A DNA stretch of 64,000 nucleotides from Aequorivita capsosiphonis DSM 23843 (GTDB lineage: Bacteria; Bacteroidota; Bacteroidia; Flavobacteriales; Flavobacteriaceae). Within the stretch, counting starts at the first letter, position 1. Each line of letters starts with the position of its first letter. Where the stretch lies: contig NZ_AUBG01000002.1 of NCBI RefSeq assembly GCF_000429125.1, positions 372,001 to 436,000 on the forward strand, read 5' to 3'. This document shows positions 9,864 through 18,017 of this stretch, one piece after another. The notes beneath the pieces were generated by a model. It ran no database searches and was not told where the DNA came from. It saw only the letters and a list, made by a program, of their open reading frames with translations. The translations under genes were made by a program, and so were the position numbers.

Positions 9864-11174
9864 TTATGATTTTGAGTTAAAGCTGATTTGTAAAATTTTC
9901 TTTGTGGTTTCAGTTACTCTAAAACGGTTGTCCATTCTGTAACCAACGACCCAAACTATTTTTTCATCACTTAAAAGCAGCCAAGTTTTATCCTTTTCGG
10001 TTAAAGGAATTTTTTCGTCTTTAAAAAACTTACTCAGTTTCTTTTTTCCATTCATTCCAAAGGGTTGAAATATGTCACCACTCTTCCACTTTCTTAGTTT
10101 TAATGGAAATTGCAAGGTTTCAGCAGAAACGTAAATCAGATTTTTTTCTGTTTCTCCTATATATTCTGAAACCTCAATTTTTAAATTAATTGGCGAAATG
10201 ATTCCTTCATCTGAAACCAAAAACGTTTCGTTTATTTCTTCTAAATCAATTTCAGAAAGGATCAATTCCTCGCGATTCTTCAAAAGTTGATGCGTTTTAG
10301 AAAAAATTTGCTTTCCTGTTTGCGCATGGAGTAAATGTGAAATATCCCGCCATTCAGTAAAACCAAAACCATTTAATAGTTCATAAAGTAATTGGTCAGT
10401 ATGTGGAAGTTCCTTAAGTTTTTGGATATTTATTTTATACGAATCTCCCTCTTGTGAAACCACAAGATTATAAATCAAGGCCATATAATCCTCAACCAGA
10501 GTTTGTGAAGCTTGTAGGTTCTTTTGTGTTTTTTGAAAGTTTTTTAATAGCGTTTCATTCGTTTCTTTGAATTGTGGCAAAACTTCCAGACGCAATTTAT
10601 TCCGAAGATAATCTGTTTTTTGGTTTGTGCTATCTTCTCGCCATTGCAGTTTATTTTTTTTAGCATATTTCAAGATTTCTTCACGAGAAAAGTCGAGGAT
10701 TGGTCTTATAATTTTATTGTTTTTCTTCGGAATTCCTAATAGCCCATTTAAGCCGGTGCCACGGGAAAGGTTTATAAAAAAGGTTTCTAAATCGTCATCC
10801 AGATGATGCGCGGTTAAAAGATAATCAAATTTGAAATCTCTTAATAGTTCATCAAACCAATTATAGCGTAATGTTCGAGCCGCCATTTGGGTGGAAACTT
10901 TATGTTCTTCAGCAAATTTATGTGTGTCAAAAGTTTCAGCGAATACTGAAATATCCAATTGCTTTGCCAAACCGATAACAAACATTTCATCACCATCGCT
11001 TTCCTTTCCGCGGAGCGAAAAATTGCAATGCGCTAAAGCGATGTCAAAACCAGCTTCTTTCATTAAATGTGTTAAAACCACACTGTCTAAGCCACCACTG
11101 CAGGCGATGAGTAATTTTTTTTCTAAGAGATATTGAAAATTGGAGGTAATATGTTCTTTAAAATTAGCAATCAC
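9864..11174 (-). CDS. tilS: tRNA(Ile)-lysidine synthase TilS
   Basis: Modifies C34 of tRNA-Ile(CAU) to lysidine, using ATP and lysine, so that AUA is read as isoleucine. The 436-residue protein has the N-type ATP pyrophosphatase loop SGGLDS at residues 26-31 and the downstream HHLDDDLET segment (about 117-125). The C-terminal TilS domain (about 350-430) keeps the W-K-x-GD-x-F-x-P-F-G-M pattern. It is an essential gene in most bacteria. It sits in an operon with DUF3307/SatD upstream (12 bp) and a secreted hydrolase downstream (3 bp). Confidence 0.96.
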   Translation of the reverse strand: MIANFKEHITSNFQYLLEKKLLIACSGGLDSVVLTHLMKEAGFDIALAHCNFSLRGKESDGDEMFVIGLAKQLDISVFAETFDTHKFAEEHKVSTQMAARTLRYNWFDELLRDFKFDYLLTAHHLDDDLETFFINLSRGTGLNGLLGIPKKNNKIIRPILDFSREEILKYAKKNKLQWREDSTNQKTDYLRNKLRLEVLPQFKETNETLLKNFQKTQKNLQASQTLVEDYMALIYNLVVSQEGDSYKINIQKLKELPHTDQLLYELLNGFGFTEWRDISHLLHAQTGKQIFSKTHQLLKNREELILSEIDLEEINETFLVSDEGIISPINLKIEVSEYIGETEKNLIYVSAETLQFPLKLRKWKSGDIFQPFGMNGKKKLSKFFKDEKIPLTEKDKTWLLLSDEKIVWVVGYRMDNRFRVTETTKKILQISFNSKS

Positions 11175-11186
11175 TTTAAATATAAT

Positions 11187-11891
11187 TTAATACAGATTAA
11201 TTATAATTCCTGCGATAACGGCGATTCCAAAACTGAGCATGGTGCCTATAAGGACGTATTCCGTTTTTAGGGTTTCGTCATTTCTATACCGCAAAATTGA
11301 TTTGGCCGCAATAAGAAAACCAACGGCTGAATATTGCGAAACGATAATAAATGTAAGCGTTAAAATTCGTTCCAAAACCCCGATTACTTTTCCTGCATTT
11401 GGCATCTCGTTATCGCTGCTCACTTGAATTTCAGTTGACTTAAACACTTCTTTTATAAAAATATTAGCGGGTTTTAGGCATACCAAATACCCAGTTATTA
11501 TCAATAGATACTTGAAATTAATGGAAACCTCAACAGAAGGATTTATTCCGTGCCATTTGTCAAATAAAATAACCACTACGGTCATTATAACTAGGTGTAG
11601 CGCTTGATCTATAAAATAGGCATAACGCCCCAAAAGCTTACTATCATTGAGATAATGCTTAAAGCCATCCATCAAAAAATGAGTAACGGTTATAACAACT
11701 GCCCCAAAAAAGAAACCAAACTGAAGGGAAAACAACCACGATAAGATAAAGCATGTGAGTGCATGCCAATATAAAAAGGGGCTTTTAAAACCTATTGCAT
11801 TTTTTTGTTTAGCGAGTTTATCGGTTTGAAAAAAGTAATCCAAACACAAATGTGCAATAAACTGAAGCAGTAAAAACTCTCCTATTCCCAT
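11187..11891 (-). CDS. DUF3307 family membrane protein
   Basis: An integral membrane protein of 234 residues with about six hydrophobic segments, carrying the DUF3307 N-terminus (FLLQFIAHLCLDYFFQTDK). The segment HFLMDGFKHYL is also typical. The function is unknown in the literature I know. The gene is 2 bp downstream of the SatD-family gene, a pairing seen repeatedly in Bacteroidota, so the two probably act together. Because the satD promoter carries a palindromic operator, the membrane protein is probably regulated with it. Confidence 0.88.
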   Translation of the reverse strand: MGIGEFLLLQFIAHLCLDYFFQTDKLAKQKNAIGFKSPFLYWHALTCFILSWLFSLQFGFFFGAVVITVTHFLMDGFKHYLNDSKLLGRYAYFIDQALHLVIMTVVVILFDKWHGINPSVEVSINFKYLLIITGYLVCLKPANIFIKEVFKSTEIQVSSDNEMPNAGKVIGVLERILTLTFIIVSQYSAVGFLIAAKSILRYRNDETLKTEYVLIGTMLSFGIAVIAGIIINLY

Positions 11892-11893
11892 TG

Positions 11894-12583
11894 TTATTTA
11901 TTTGAGATTATCATTTTAAAATAGTTTACCGCCTCTTCTATCGCATTCCAACCAACACTTGTAGAGTGCTGATTAACGGCAGATTGACCGATGCCCAGCC
12001 GTTTTGCTATTTCCTCCTCTTGATTGTTCATCAGCTTTAAATACAATACTTCACATTGTCTTGCGGTTGCTTTGCTGATCAAAACATCCAATAGCGCCAA
12101 TAAAGGTTTAAAATTTTTATTTAATACTTCGCTTTTTGAAGCAAAAAATAAAGTGTTCTTTATTACAATCCGCTCTTTATCGTATGTAGTTTCTCCGCTG
12201 ATTTCGCGACCGGAAAAATAAATGGCTTCTCCATCTATTATACCCTCATCAGGTTGGTAACGGCTTAATTCGCCATAACCAATAGCTAGCCTGATTCCGT
12301 GTATTTTGAATTGTTTAATTCTATTCTCGGTACTTTTGTAGGTGTTTAAATCAATTGGAATTGCTTTAATAAAGCTCTTCATGGCCAATGCCACTCGCAA
12401 ACCTTCGGAAGCGTCTGGAACTACACATTCCAAATAGTCACCTTTTATTACGCGACCATAAACAAAAAATTTCTGCTTTAGTTCTTTAAGTAGCCTACTT
12501 ATATTTTCTTCAACAAGTTTCCGGTCTTCATGATTCAGACTTGTAGAGGAAACAATATCTCCAGAGATAACAGAATAGTTCAT
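11894..12583 (-). CDS. SatD family protein with C-terminal helix-turn-helix
   Basis: A SatD-family protein of 229 residues. The N-terminal part begins with the family hallmark SVISGDIVSS (residues 4-13) and resembles a nucleotide-cyclase-like fold. The C-terminal third (about 180-215, EEEIAKRLGIGQSAVNQH) is a LuxR/sigma-4-like helix-turn-helix. This suggests a DNA-binding regulator whose N-terminal domain may sense a small molecule, an inference only. It heads the SatD-DUF3307-tilS-hydrolase operon. Its promoter box (12600-12607) is flanked by a perfect 9-bp palindrome and two phased half-sites, consistent with self-regulation. Confidence 0.88.
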   Translation of the reverse strand: MNYSVISGDIVSSTSLNHEDRKLVEENISRLLKELKQKFFVYGRVIKGDYLECVVPDASEGLRVALAMKSFIKAIPIDLNTYKSTENRIKQFKIHGIRLAIGYGELSRYQPDEGIIDGEAIYFSGREISGETTYDKERIVIKNTLFFASKSEVLNKNFKPLLALLDVLISKATARQCEVLYLKLMNNQEEEIAKRLGIGQSAVNQHSTSVGWNAIEEAVNYFKMIISNK

Positions 12584-12599
12584 TCCTTATAGTTTTATT

Positions 12600-12607
12600 C
12601 AAATATA
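12600..12607 (-). promoter_or_regulatory. Bacteroidota -7 box of the satD promoter
   Basis: Reads TATATTTG on the minus strand, an exact match to the Bacteroidota consensus TAnnTTTG, 16 bp before the satD ATG. The expected -33 region falls inside the palindrome at 12612-12635, so a bound repressor would block the polymerase. Confidence 0.6.
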
Positions 12608-12611
12608 TAAA

Positions 12612-12697
12612 TTTATTAGTTAATATACTAATAAACACATAATATAAGTTTAAACACTAATAAATACTCAATATAAGCTTAAACACTAATAGAAATC
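12612..12697. promoter_or_regulatory. Operator array: 9-bp palindrome plus two phased half-sites
   Basis: TTTATTAGT (12612-12620) and ACTAATAAA (12627-12635) form a perfect inverted repeat with a 6-bp spacer. The right half recurs at 12656 and 12685, exactly 29 bp apart each time, and the last two 29-bp units are near-identical (12641-12669 and 12670-12697). The whole array sits between the pabB stop codon and the satD promoter. I read it as an operator for the SatD helix-turn-helix protein; the binding protein is inferred. Confidence 0.65.
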
Positions 12698-12702
12698 ATT
12701 TC

Positions 12703-14010
12703 CTAAGAATCCGAAGTTATATGCAATACTTGTCGCATTGCTTTTGCCTTTAACAAACACTCTTCATACTCATTTTCGGGAATGGAATTTACAGTAATCG
12801 CACTGCCAACAGAAAAACTGACGTATTCCTTTTCTGAGTTATAGAGAATACTTCGGATAACAACATTAAAATCAAAGTCTCCATAAGGTGTGAAATAACC
12901 AATTGCGCCACTGTAAAGCCCGCGTTTGGCATCTTCAATCTCTTCAATTATTTTCATTGCTGAAATTTTTGGAGCGCCAGTCATACTGCCCATTGGGAAA
13001 GTCTTTCTCATCACCTCAACACTGGATAATGTTGGAGTAACTTTGCAGGAAATCGTGGAAATCATTTGATGTACCTGTTCAAAAGTATAGATCGCGCAAA
13101 GCTCCTCCACGATGACACTTCCTTTTTCTGCGATGCGCGAAAGATCGTTACGCACCAAATCGGTAATCATTATATTTTCGCTGCGCTCTTTTGGATCAAC
13201 CGCTAATTGCTGAGCCATCTTAAGGTCATCTTCTTTATCTGGCAAACGTTTTGCCGTACCTTTTATAGGTTGGGAGATAATCTTATTACCACTTCTTTTT
13301 AAATAACGTTCCGGCGAAGCAGAAAGTGCGTATTGTTCTTCCAGTTTCATAAATACTGAAAATGGAGGTTCCGAAATTTCATTTAGATGAAGAAAGGTGG
13401 CTAAGGGGTCTATCTGCGATACTTCTGAATAGAATTCCTTACAGAGGTTTGCTTCATAGATATCACCTCTTTTTATATGATCAAGCAGCTCATTTACTTT
13501 GTGAATATAGTTTTCCTTTGAAGTTCGAGCGTGTATTTTAACTGGCTTTGAACTATCTACTTCCTCAGGTTTATAGATTATTTCAGAAATTACTTCCCAA
13601 TCTTTGGCTATTTCATCTGCAACCATATTCAAGTAATGAATCTCAAGGTTTTCTTCAGAAAAAAGAAATATTTTTTTAGGTTGGAAAAAATATAATTCTG
13701 GAAAATTCAAACCATCAAAATTATTGGAAATCAATCGTTCCACATCATTTTTAAGGTCATAGGAAAGGTAGCCGAAGATCCAATCTGCTGTGGTTTCTTG
13801 ATATTCCTTTAATTTATCAAAAGCACTGTGTGTATCGGTTTTTATACTTGTAAAAGCATCAACTGCAAGAATCGCCTGATAGCTTCCATAATTTTTTGAA
13901 TGTTTGTTACTATCTAGCCAAACAACTTCCGTAAACTGCTGCGCCCAAAATAGAAATCGCTTTTTTGCGGCTTCGGTTAAAGAAAAAGGGTATTTCTTTA
14001 CTGTACGCAT
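12703..14010 (-). CDS. pabB: Anthranilate/aminodeoxychorismate synthase component I (PabB-like)
   Basis: A chorismate-binding enzyme of 435 residues. The N-terminal half is divergent. The catalytic half holds the typical segments PIKGTAKR (about 248-255), MITDLVRNDL (about 281-290) and PMGSMTGAPK (about 340-349). PIKGT in place of the anthranilate-type feedback region, and the absence of trp genes, favour 4-amino-4-deoxychorismate (folate) synthesis over tryptophan. The glutaminase subunit PabA is not in the window. The start overlaps the flavin reductase gene by 13 bp, so the two are translationally coupled. The assignment to PabB rather than TrpE is likely, not proven. Confidence 0.87.
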   Translation of the reverse strand: MRTVKKYPFSLTEAAKKRFLFWAQQFTEVVWLDSNKHSKNYGSYQAILAVDAFTSIKTDTHSAFDKLKEYQETTADWIFGYLSYDLKNDVERLISNNFDGLNFPELYFFQPKKIFLFSEENLEIHYLNMVADEIAKDWEVISEIIYKPEEVDSSKPVKIHARTSKENYIHKVNELLDHIKRGDIYEANLCKEFYSEVSQIDPLATFLHLNEISEPPFSVFMKLEEQYALSASPERYLKRSGNKIISQPIKGTAKRLPDKEDDLKMAQQLAVDPKERSENIMITDLVRNDLSRIAEKGSVIVEELCAIYTFEQVHQMISTISCKVTPTLSSVEVMRKTFPMGSMTGAPKISAMKIIEEIEDAKRGLYSGAIGYFTPYGDFDFNVVIRSILYNSEKEYVSFSVGSAITVNSIPENEYEECLLKAKAMRQVLHITSDS

Positions 14011-14552
14011 TCATGAGCTATTTGATGTGTGAAATTCTGAACTACATCTATAAAGCCCAATGATAAAATTTCATCAGAAATTGACTGGGAATCTTCTGAA
14101 AAGTTAAGAGCAAACGAAGGTATGCTAAAACTTTCCACTATAATAGCTCCAAACTTTGGAAGAATGTACTTCATATATTCCAGCGCTCCAGCACCACCAC
14201 GTTTTCCAGAGGAAGTACTCATCAACAATATTTTCTTTCCTTCTAAAAACTTTCTATCCAGTCTTGACAACCAGTCTAAGATATTTTTAAAGAATGCTGA
14301 AATCATTCCGTTGTGTTCATTTACAGAAATAATAAGTGCATCTGCCTCCTTAATTTTATTGTAAAGCAGGTTCAAGTCTATGGGAAAACCTCTTTCGTTT
14401 TGAATATCTTCACTGTATAGAGGCAAGACATAATCCGCCAATTTGATGATCTCAATATCATGACCAACAATTTGTGAAGCTGCAAAGCTTGCGAGTTTAT
14501 GATTGATTGATTTAGTGCTATTACTACCCGAAAAGGAGAGGATTTTTTTCAT
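13998..14552 (-). CDS. NADPH-dependent FMN reductase family protein
   Basis: A flavodoxin-fold oxidoreductase of 184 residues. The phosphate-binding loop SGSNSTKSINHKL (residues 7-19) and the central NEHNG segment (about 98-102) fit the NADPH-dependent FMN/azobenzene reductase family. The flavin-binding STSSGKRGGAGALEY stretch follows at about 131-145. The protein is cytoplasmic and probably reduces quinones or free flavin; the substrate is unknown. It overlaps pabB by 13 bp. A consensus -7 box lies only 4 bp upstream of the ATG, which would make the transcript nearly leaderless. Confidence 0.88.
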   Translation of the reverse strand: MKKILSFSGSNSTKSINHKLASFAASQIVGHDIEIIKLADYVLPLYSEDIQNERGFPIDLNLLYNKIKEADALIISVNEHNGMISAFFKNILDWLSRLDRKFLEGKKILLMSTSSGKRGGAGALEYMKYILPKFGAIIVESFSIPSFALNFSEDSQSISDEILSLGFIDVVQNFTHQIAHECVQ

Positions 14553-14556
14553 TCGC

Positions 14557-14564
14557 CAAAGTTA
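14557..14564 (-). promoter_or_regulatory. -7 box directly in front of the FMN reductase start
   Basis: Reads TAACTTTG on the minus strand (matches TAnnTTTG). A TTTG lies 16 bp further upstream at 14581-14584, slightly closer than the usual 19 bp. If this is the promoter, transcription begins at or next to the ATG. Confidence 0.4.
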
Positions 14565-14796
14565 TTAAAAAAACCCACTCCAAATAATGTGGTACGCGTT
14601 CTTTAATAATTGAGATTTTGCAACTGCAATATAAAGGCCTATAACCGAGAAATTGTTTGTTGATAAATTAAGTATTAGCACTCGTAAAACTCTTTTATAT
14701 CAGATTTAAATTATAGAACTAACAAGAAATATTTTCTTGAAGACGAATTACAAAAGCTGTATTCTAAATAAACTAAGTTCAACTTTAAAATCAAAA

Positions 14797-14824
14797 TTGA
14801 TTATTTTTATTACATTTACGTTCA
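14797..14824 (+). promoter_or_regulatory. Candidate promoter of the ECF sigma factor gene
   Basis: TTG at 14797-14799, a 17-bp spacer and TACGTTCA at 14817-14824, ending 10 bp before the ATG at 14835. It approximates the TTG/TAnnTTTG pattern of Bacteroidota, with two mismatches in the -7 box. The mismatches could mean recognition by the ECF factor itself; this is inference. Confidence 0.35.
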
Positions 14825-14834
14825 AAAAAAATCT

Positions 14835-15368
14835 ATGGAACAACCCGATGATCTCATCATTGCCATGCAAAATGGAGATGAAAAGGCCTTTTCCCGCTTA
14901 TACTCAATGTATAGTCAAGCTATTTACGGAATAATATACAGCATTGTTTTGGATGAAAAAATAGCAGAAGAACTCCTACAGGACGTATTTATAAAAGTTT
15001 GGAACAATGCCAAAACCTATTCTGTCAATAAAGGACGATTTTTTACTTGGCTTTTAAATATTGCAAGAAACACAGCTATAGATGCAACACGTTCCAAAGC
15101 ATTTAAAAACTCCAGAAAAAACCTTAGCACAACAAACTTCGTAGATATATTGTCATCGTCTGATAGTTTAAACAAAAAGACGAACGCAATTGGAATAAAA
15201 AAGTTTGTAAATGCACTAAAACCGGCCTGTATAAAGATTATTGATCTTTTATATTTTAAGGGATATACCCAAGCTGAAGCTTCAAAAACTTTGGAGATAC
15301 CTTTAGGAACAATAAAAACAAGAAACAGAACCTGTATCAAAGATTTACGGGTTATGATATTAGGATAA
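14835..15368 (+). CDS. RNA polymerase ECF-type sigma-70 factor
   Basis: A 177-residue extracytoplasmic-function sigma factor. Region 2 is at residues 20-90 (core-binding ELLQDVFIKVWNN, then FFTWLLNIARNTAIDATR). Region 4 is at 115-170 with the helix-turn-helix YFKGYTQAEASKTLEIPLGTIKTR. The gene is followed after 6 bp by an anti-sigma factor with a single membrane span, the classical arrangement in which the sigma factor is held at the membrane until a signal releases it. A hairpin terminator closes the pair at 16190-16219. It is close to the SigK group, judged from its RskA-type partner. Confidence 0.95.
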   Translation: MEQPDDLIIAMQNGDEKAFSRLYSMYSQAIYGIIYSIVLDEKIAEELLQDVFIKVWNNAKTYSVNKGRFFTWLLNIARNTAIDATRSKAFKNSRKNLSTTNFVDILSSSDSLNKKTNAIGIKKFVNALKPACIKIIDLLYFKGYTQAEASKTLEIPLGTIKTRNRTCIKDLRVMILG

Positions 15369-15374
15369 AAAAAT

Positions 15375-16169
15375 ATGACTCTCGAAGAAATCATAGAATC
15401 AGGAAAATTGGAAATGTACGTCTGTGGCGCGCTGCCACCAGATGAAGCATTGGAGGTGGAAAATGCCATTGAAACCTATCCAGAAGTTAAACGAGAAACC
15501 GAACTTATAGAAGAATCGTTACTACAATTAGCAGAGACCGTTTCGCCTCCATTGCAGGTAATGGTATGGACAAATATATTAAATGCAATTAGGAATATAA
15601 AAACCATTGACAAGAGTAAAGTGCGTAAACTCAACTTACCCGCAATTATTGGGTGGGCTGCCGCTATTGTGTTTATGGGTGGAATAATGTGGATGCTGAA
15701 GCAAACCAATGACTTAAACAATAGCCTTAGAGTTACAACTACTGAGAACACTGTTTTAAAGGAAGAAAAGAATAAAGTTGAAACCCAGCTTGCTGAATCT
15801 TCTGAAGTACTTGATGTTTTAAGATCAAAAGATTATCAGTCTTATACACTTCCAGGAAACCAAGCTGTAGCACCAGACGCTTTTGCAAAAGTTTATTTAA
15901 ACAAAAAAGAAAGCGTTGCATATATAGATACAAAAGGACTGCCCATACCTCCACGAGGAAAGGTTTATCAAGTCTGGTCTCTTAAAATGGAACCCTTAAC
16001 GCCTACAAGTGTTGGTTTAATTTCACCGGAAAACCTAAAAGGGGATGGAATCTATAAGTTTGTAGATTTTCCAGATCCAGAAGCTTTTGGAATCACGCTT
16101 GAGCCCGCAGGTGGTAGCAAGACTCCTACCCTATCTCAGTTATATATCTTAGGAAAAGTAAATATTTAA
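15375..16169 (+). CDS. Anti-sigma factor, RskA-type C-terminal domain
   Basis: Membrane-bound partner of the upstream sigma factor, 264 residues. The N-terminal 90 residues are cytoplasmic and begin with a zinc-finger-like anti-sigma stretch (SGKLEMYVCGALPPDEALEV) that lacks the full ZAS His/Cys set. One transmembrane helix is at about 93-112 (AIIGWAAAIVFMGGIMWML), followed by a short coiled coil (113-150). The periplasmic RskA domain (about 160-264) contains the family signature GKVYQVWSLK. The periplasmic part should sense the stress signal or be cut by a regulatory protease. The stimulus is unknown. Confidence 0.92.
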   Translation: MTLEEIIESGKLEMYVCGALPPDEALEVENAIETYPEVKRETELIEESLLQLAETVSPPLQVMVWTNILNAIRNIKTIDKSKVRKLNLPAIIGWAAAIVFMGGIMWMLKQTNDLNNSLRVTTTENTVLKEEKNKVETQLAESSEVLDVLRSKDYQSYTLPGNQAVAPDAFAKVYLNKKESVAYIDTKGLPIPPRGKVYQVWSLKMEPLTPTSVGLISPENLKGDGIYKFVDFPDPEAFGITLEPAGGSKTPTLSQLYILGKVNI

Positions 16170-16189
16170 AACAAGAAATAAAGAACTTC

Positions 16190-16220
16190 AAAAAGCCTGG
16201 ACAAACGTTCAGGCTTTTTT
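16190..16220 (+). terminator. Rho-independent terminator of the sigma/anti-sigma pair
   Basis: A perfect 10-bp stem AAAAAGCCTG/CAGGCTTTTT with a 10-nt loop and a T-run, 21 bp after the anti-sigma stop codon. Confidence 0.9.
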
Positions 16221-16231
16221 ATTAAAACACT

Positions 16232-16270
16232 TCTAAAAAAAAAAGCGTTCACCTTAATGGCGAACGCTTT
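16232..16270 (-). terminator. Strong minus-strand terminator without an annotated gene upstream
   Basis: The stem AAAGCGTTC/GAACGCTTT (16242-16250 and 16262-16270) is followed on the minus strand by ten T residues. It is a textbook intrinsic terminator, but no protein gene is read into it on that strand. This suggests a short minus-strand RNA starting between 16280 and 16700. Confidence 0.65.
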
Positions 16271-16400
16271 AACTAACAAAAAAACTCTGAAAAACCGATT
16301 CTAAAATCGGTTTCATTAAAATCTATCAATTTCTTGATAGATAACCAACCTCACTACTATTTACGTAAGAATTAGCGAGTTGGTTTTATATTTAAGGATA
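16271..16400 (-). ncRNA. Candidate small RNA made of consecutive hairpins
   Basis: Three more hairpins follow the terminator at 16242-16270. AAACCGATT/AATCGGTTT has a 4-nt loop (16292-16313), ATCTATCAA/TTGATAGAT has a 4-nt loop (16321-16342), and AACCAAC/GTTGGTT closes a larger loop (16343-16385) holding the palindrome TTACGTAA. Two of these stems are perfect 9-mers. I see no open reading frame or promoter consensus in it. The strand is inferred from the terminator. It could instead be a decayed palindromic repeat cluster. Confidence 0.35.
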
Positions 16401-16712
16401 ATTGTTCCATATCTTTTCTGTTTTCTGCCCTTTATTTTCAAGATATATGTGGAATCAGTTTTAAAATGTTGTAGTCAAACGTGTGTTTTTACCTATACAC
16501 AGCTATATGTTAGCGTATTACGCCTTTAAAAACAAGTTGTAATCTTTGACATTAGTGGTTTATTCATCTTTTCTAGTTGATTTTAATTAATTACTTTTAC
16601 TTGTAATTAAACACTGATGTTTAGATAAAAAATTTGTGCTTAGACAGATATTTGTGTTTTACCAACAACACTATTTTTTCTCTAATTCTCTATAATAATT
16701 ATTAGTAATTGC
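16401..16712. other. AT-rich intergenic stretch, nothing recognised
   Basis: No open frame of note, no repeat and no exact TAnnTTTG box was found in these 312 bases. It presumably holds the promoter of the LETM1-related gene that starts at 16713. Confidence 0.5.
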
Positions 16713-17918
16713 ATGAATCCTTCTGCACCTGATTGGATCTTAAAATATTTTAATCTTTTTGAAAAGAAGGAGCTCATAGATATTTTCGAAAATGAGCATA
16801 GGTTTTACGATGCTTTAAAGCAAACTGGATTTGTTTACGGGGTTTCGGTTTCATCCATGACCAATAAATCTCTTGGCAATTTAAAGCTTACTAAAGAAGA
16901 ACTCACTAAAATAAATCTTTTCCATGCACTCCTCTTTCAGTTTTTTCAACAAAATCCAGAGGCCAGCAATCAAGAGGCTATAGCTGATATACTTTCGTTT
17001 TACAGAACTATCGAAAAAGGAAAGACAGGTTTCTTCCATAAGTTTTCAATAGTTCAAAGTCCATCCAATGCATTGGAGCATATCTTATCTGCGAGATTGC
17101 AAGAAGCCAATTCCTTATTAAAGAAAAATACAATTTCACTTCTCACCTATTCCTTGTTGTTTTTAGATGTATTGGTTTATAAACAATGGCGAAAAGATCC
17201 GGGTTCGGCAAAGGCTTATTATATTCTAAAAGAAAAAAATGTCCTTACTTCTTGTTTTTACACCTTAAAATCAAAAAAGAAAAAGTCGAAATACGATAAA
17301 TTACTTATTGAGCTATTTGAAACCTCTTCGGAATATCTTATCGATGAAACGGATGTAGGCTCCGCTACTTTTCTGGAAAGCCTCAATTATTTAGATAGGG
17401 ATCGTTTTTCATTGGAAAGGAGATATATGCTGGATCTTTGCTGTCTTACCGTTTGGGAGGATTTAAAATTAGACGAAACCGAACATCAATTTCTACAGCA
17501 ACTTCTGGTAATACTAAATTTTTCAGAAGAAGATTTAGAAAGGAGCTTTACTGCTTTGACTAACTTTTCTGAAAAGTATAGTGAAAAGATTCTTCTTTTT
17601 GAATATGCACATCCAATTAAAAAATTCTATAAGCAATCTGCTTCCACAGTAAAGCTTTTGATTATTCGCAACAAAGACCGATTGGCACGTGAGCTTGAAG
17701 AAAGCGGCGAATTGGTAGTGCTATTAGGCCAATCAACCGTAAGAGATCTTTCTGCTGAAGAAAAGGTAAAAGTAAAAGAACAGTTATTGGATATTTGTAA
17801 AAGCATCCCTTCACTCACTATTTTTCTGCTTCCTGGCGGAACAGTGCTCTTACCATTATTGGTGAAGTTTATTCCAAAGCTTTTGCCTTCTTCATTTCAG
17901 GATAATAGGATTAAGTAA
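16713..17918 (+). CDS. LETM1-related biofilm-associated protein
   Basis: A 401-residue protein resembling the flavobacterial family named LETM1-related biofilm-associated protein. The N-terminal 330 residues are mostly helical and soluble-looking, without a signal peptide. The C-terminal segment (about 355-400) holds the LETM1-like hydrophobic hairpin IPSLTIFLLPGGTVLLPLLVK, with lysines on both sides. In mitochondria LETM1 affects K/H exchange; in Bacteroidota the role is not established and the biofilm link comes from the family name only. The gene is alone on the plus strand, and repeat-like text separates it from the LytTR regulator of opposite strand. Confidence 0.8.
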   Translation: MNPSAPDWILKYFNLFEKKELIDIFENEHRFYDALKQTGFVYGVSVSSMTNKSLGNLKLTKEELTKINLFHALLFQFFQQNPEASNQEAIADILSFYRTIEKGKTGFFHKFSIVQSPSNALEHILSARLQEANSLLKKNTISLLTYSLLFLDVLVYKQWRKDPGSAKAYYILKEKNVLTSCFYTLKSKKKKSKYDKLLIELFETSSEYLIDETDVGSATFLESLNYLDRDRFSLERRYMLDLCCLTVWEDLKLDETEHQFLQQLLVILNFSEEDLERSFTALTNFSEKYSEKILLFEYAHPIKKFYKQSASTVKLLIIRNKDRLARELEESGELVVLLGQSTVRDLSAEEKVKVKEQLLDICKSIPSLTIFLLPGGTVLLPLLVKFIPKLLPSSFQDNRIK

Positions 17919-18017
17919 GTAGTGATTAGTGAACAAAAATGAAGGAATCAGGAAAGTTGATTGTAACCTGCAACGTTGAATATTGAATCTTAAATCTTGA
18001 ACCTGCAACCTTGAACC

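Noticed and set aside
12612-12697. Replication-origin iterons
   Set aside because: The 29-bp array is phased like iterons, but no DnaA boxes, dnaA, rep or GC-skew landmark gene is visible; the promoter overlap fits an operator better.
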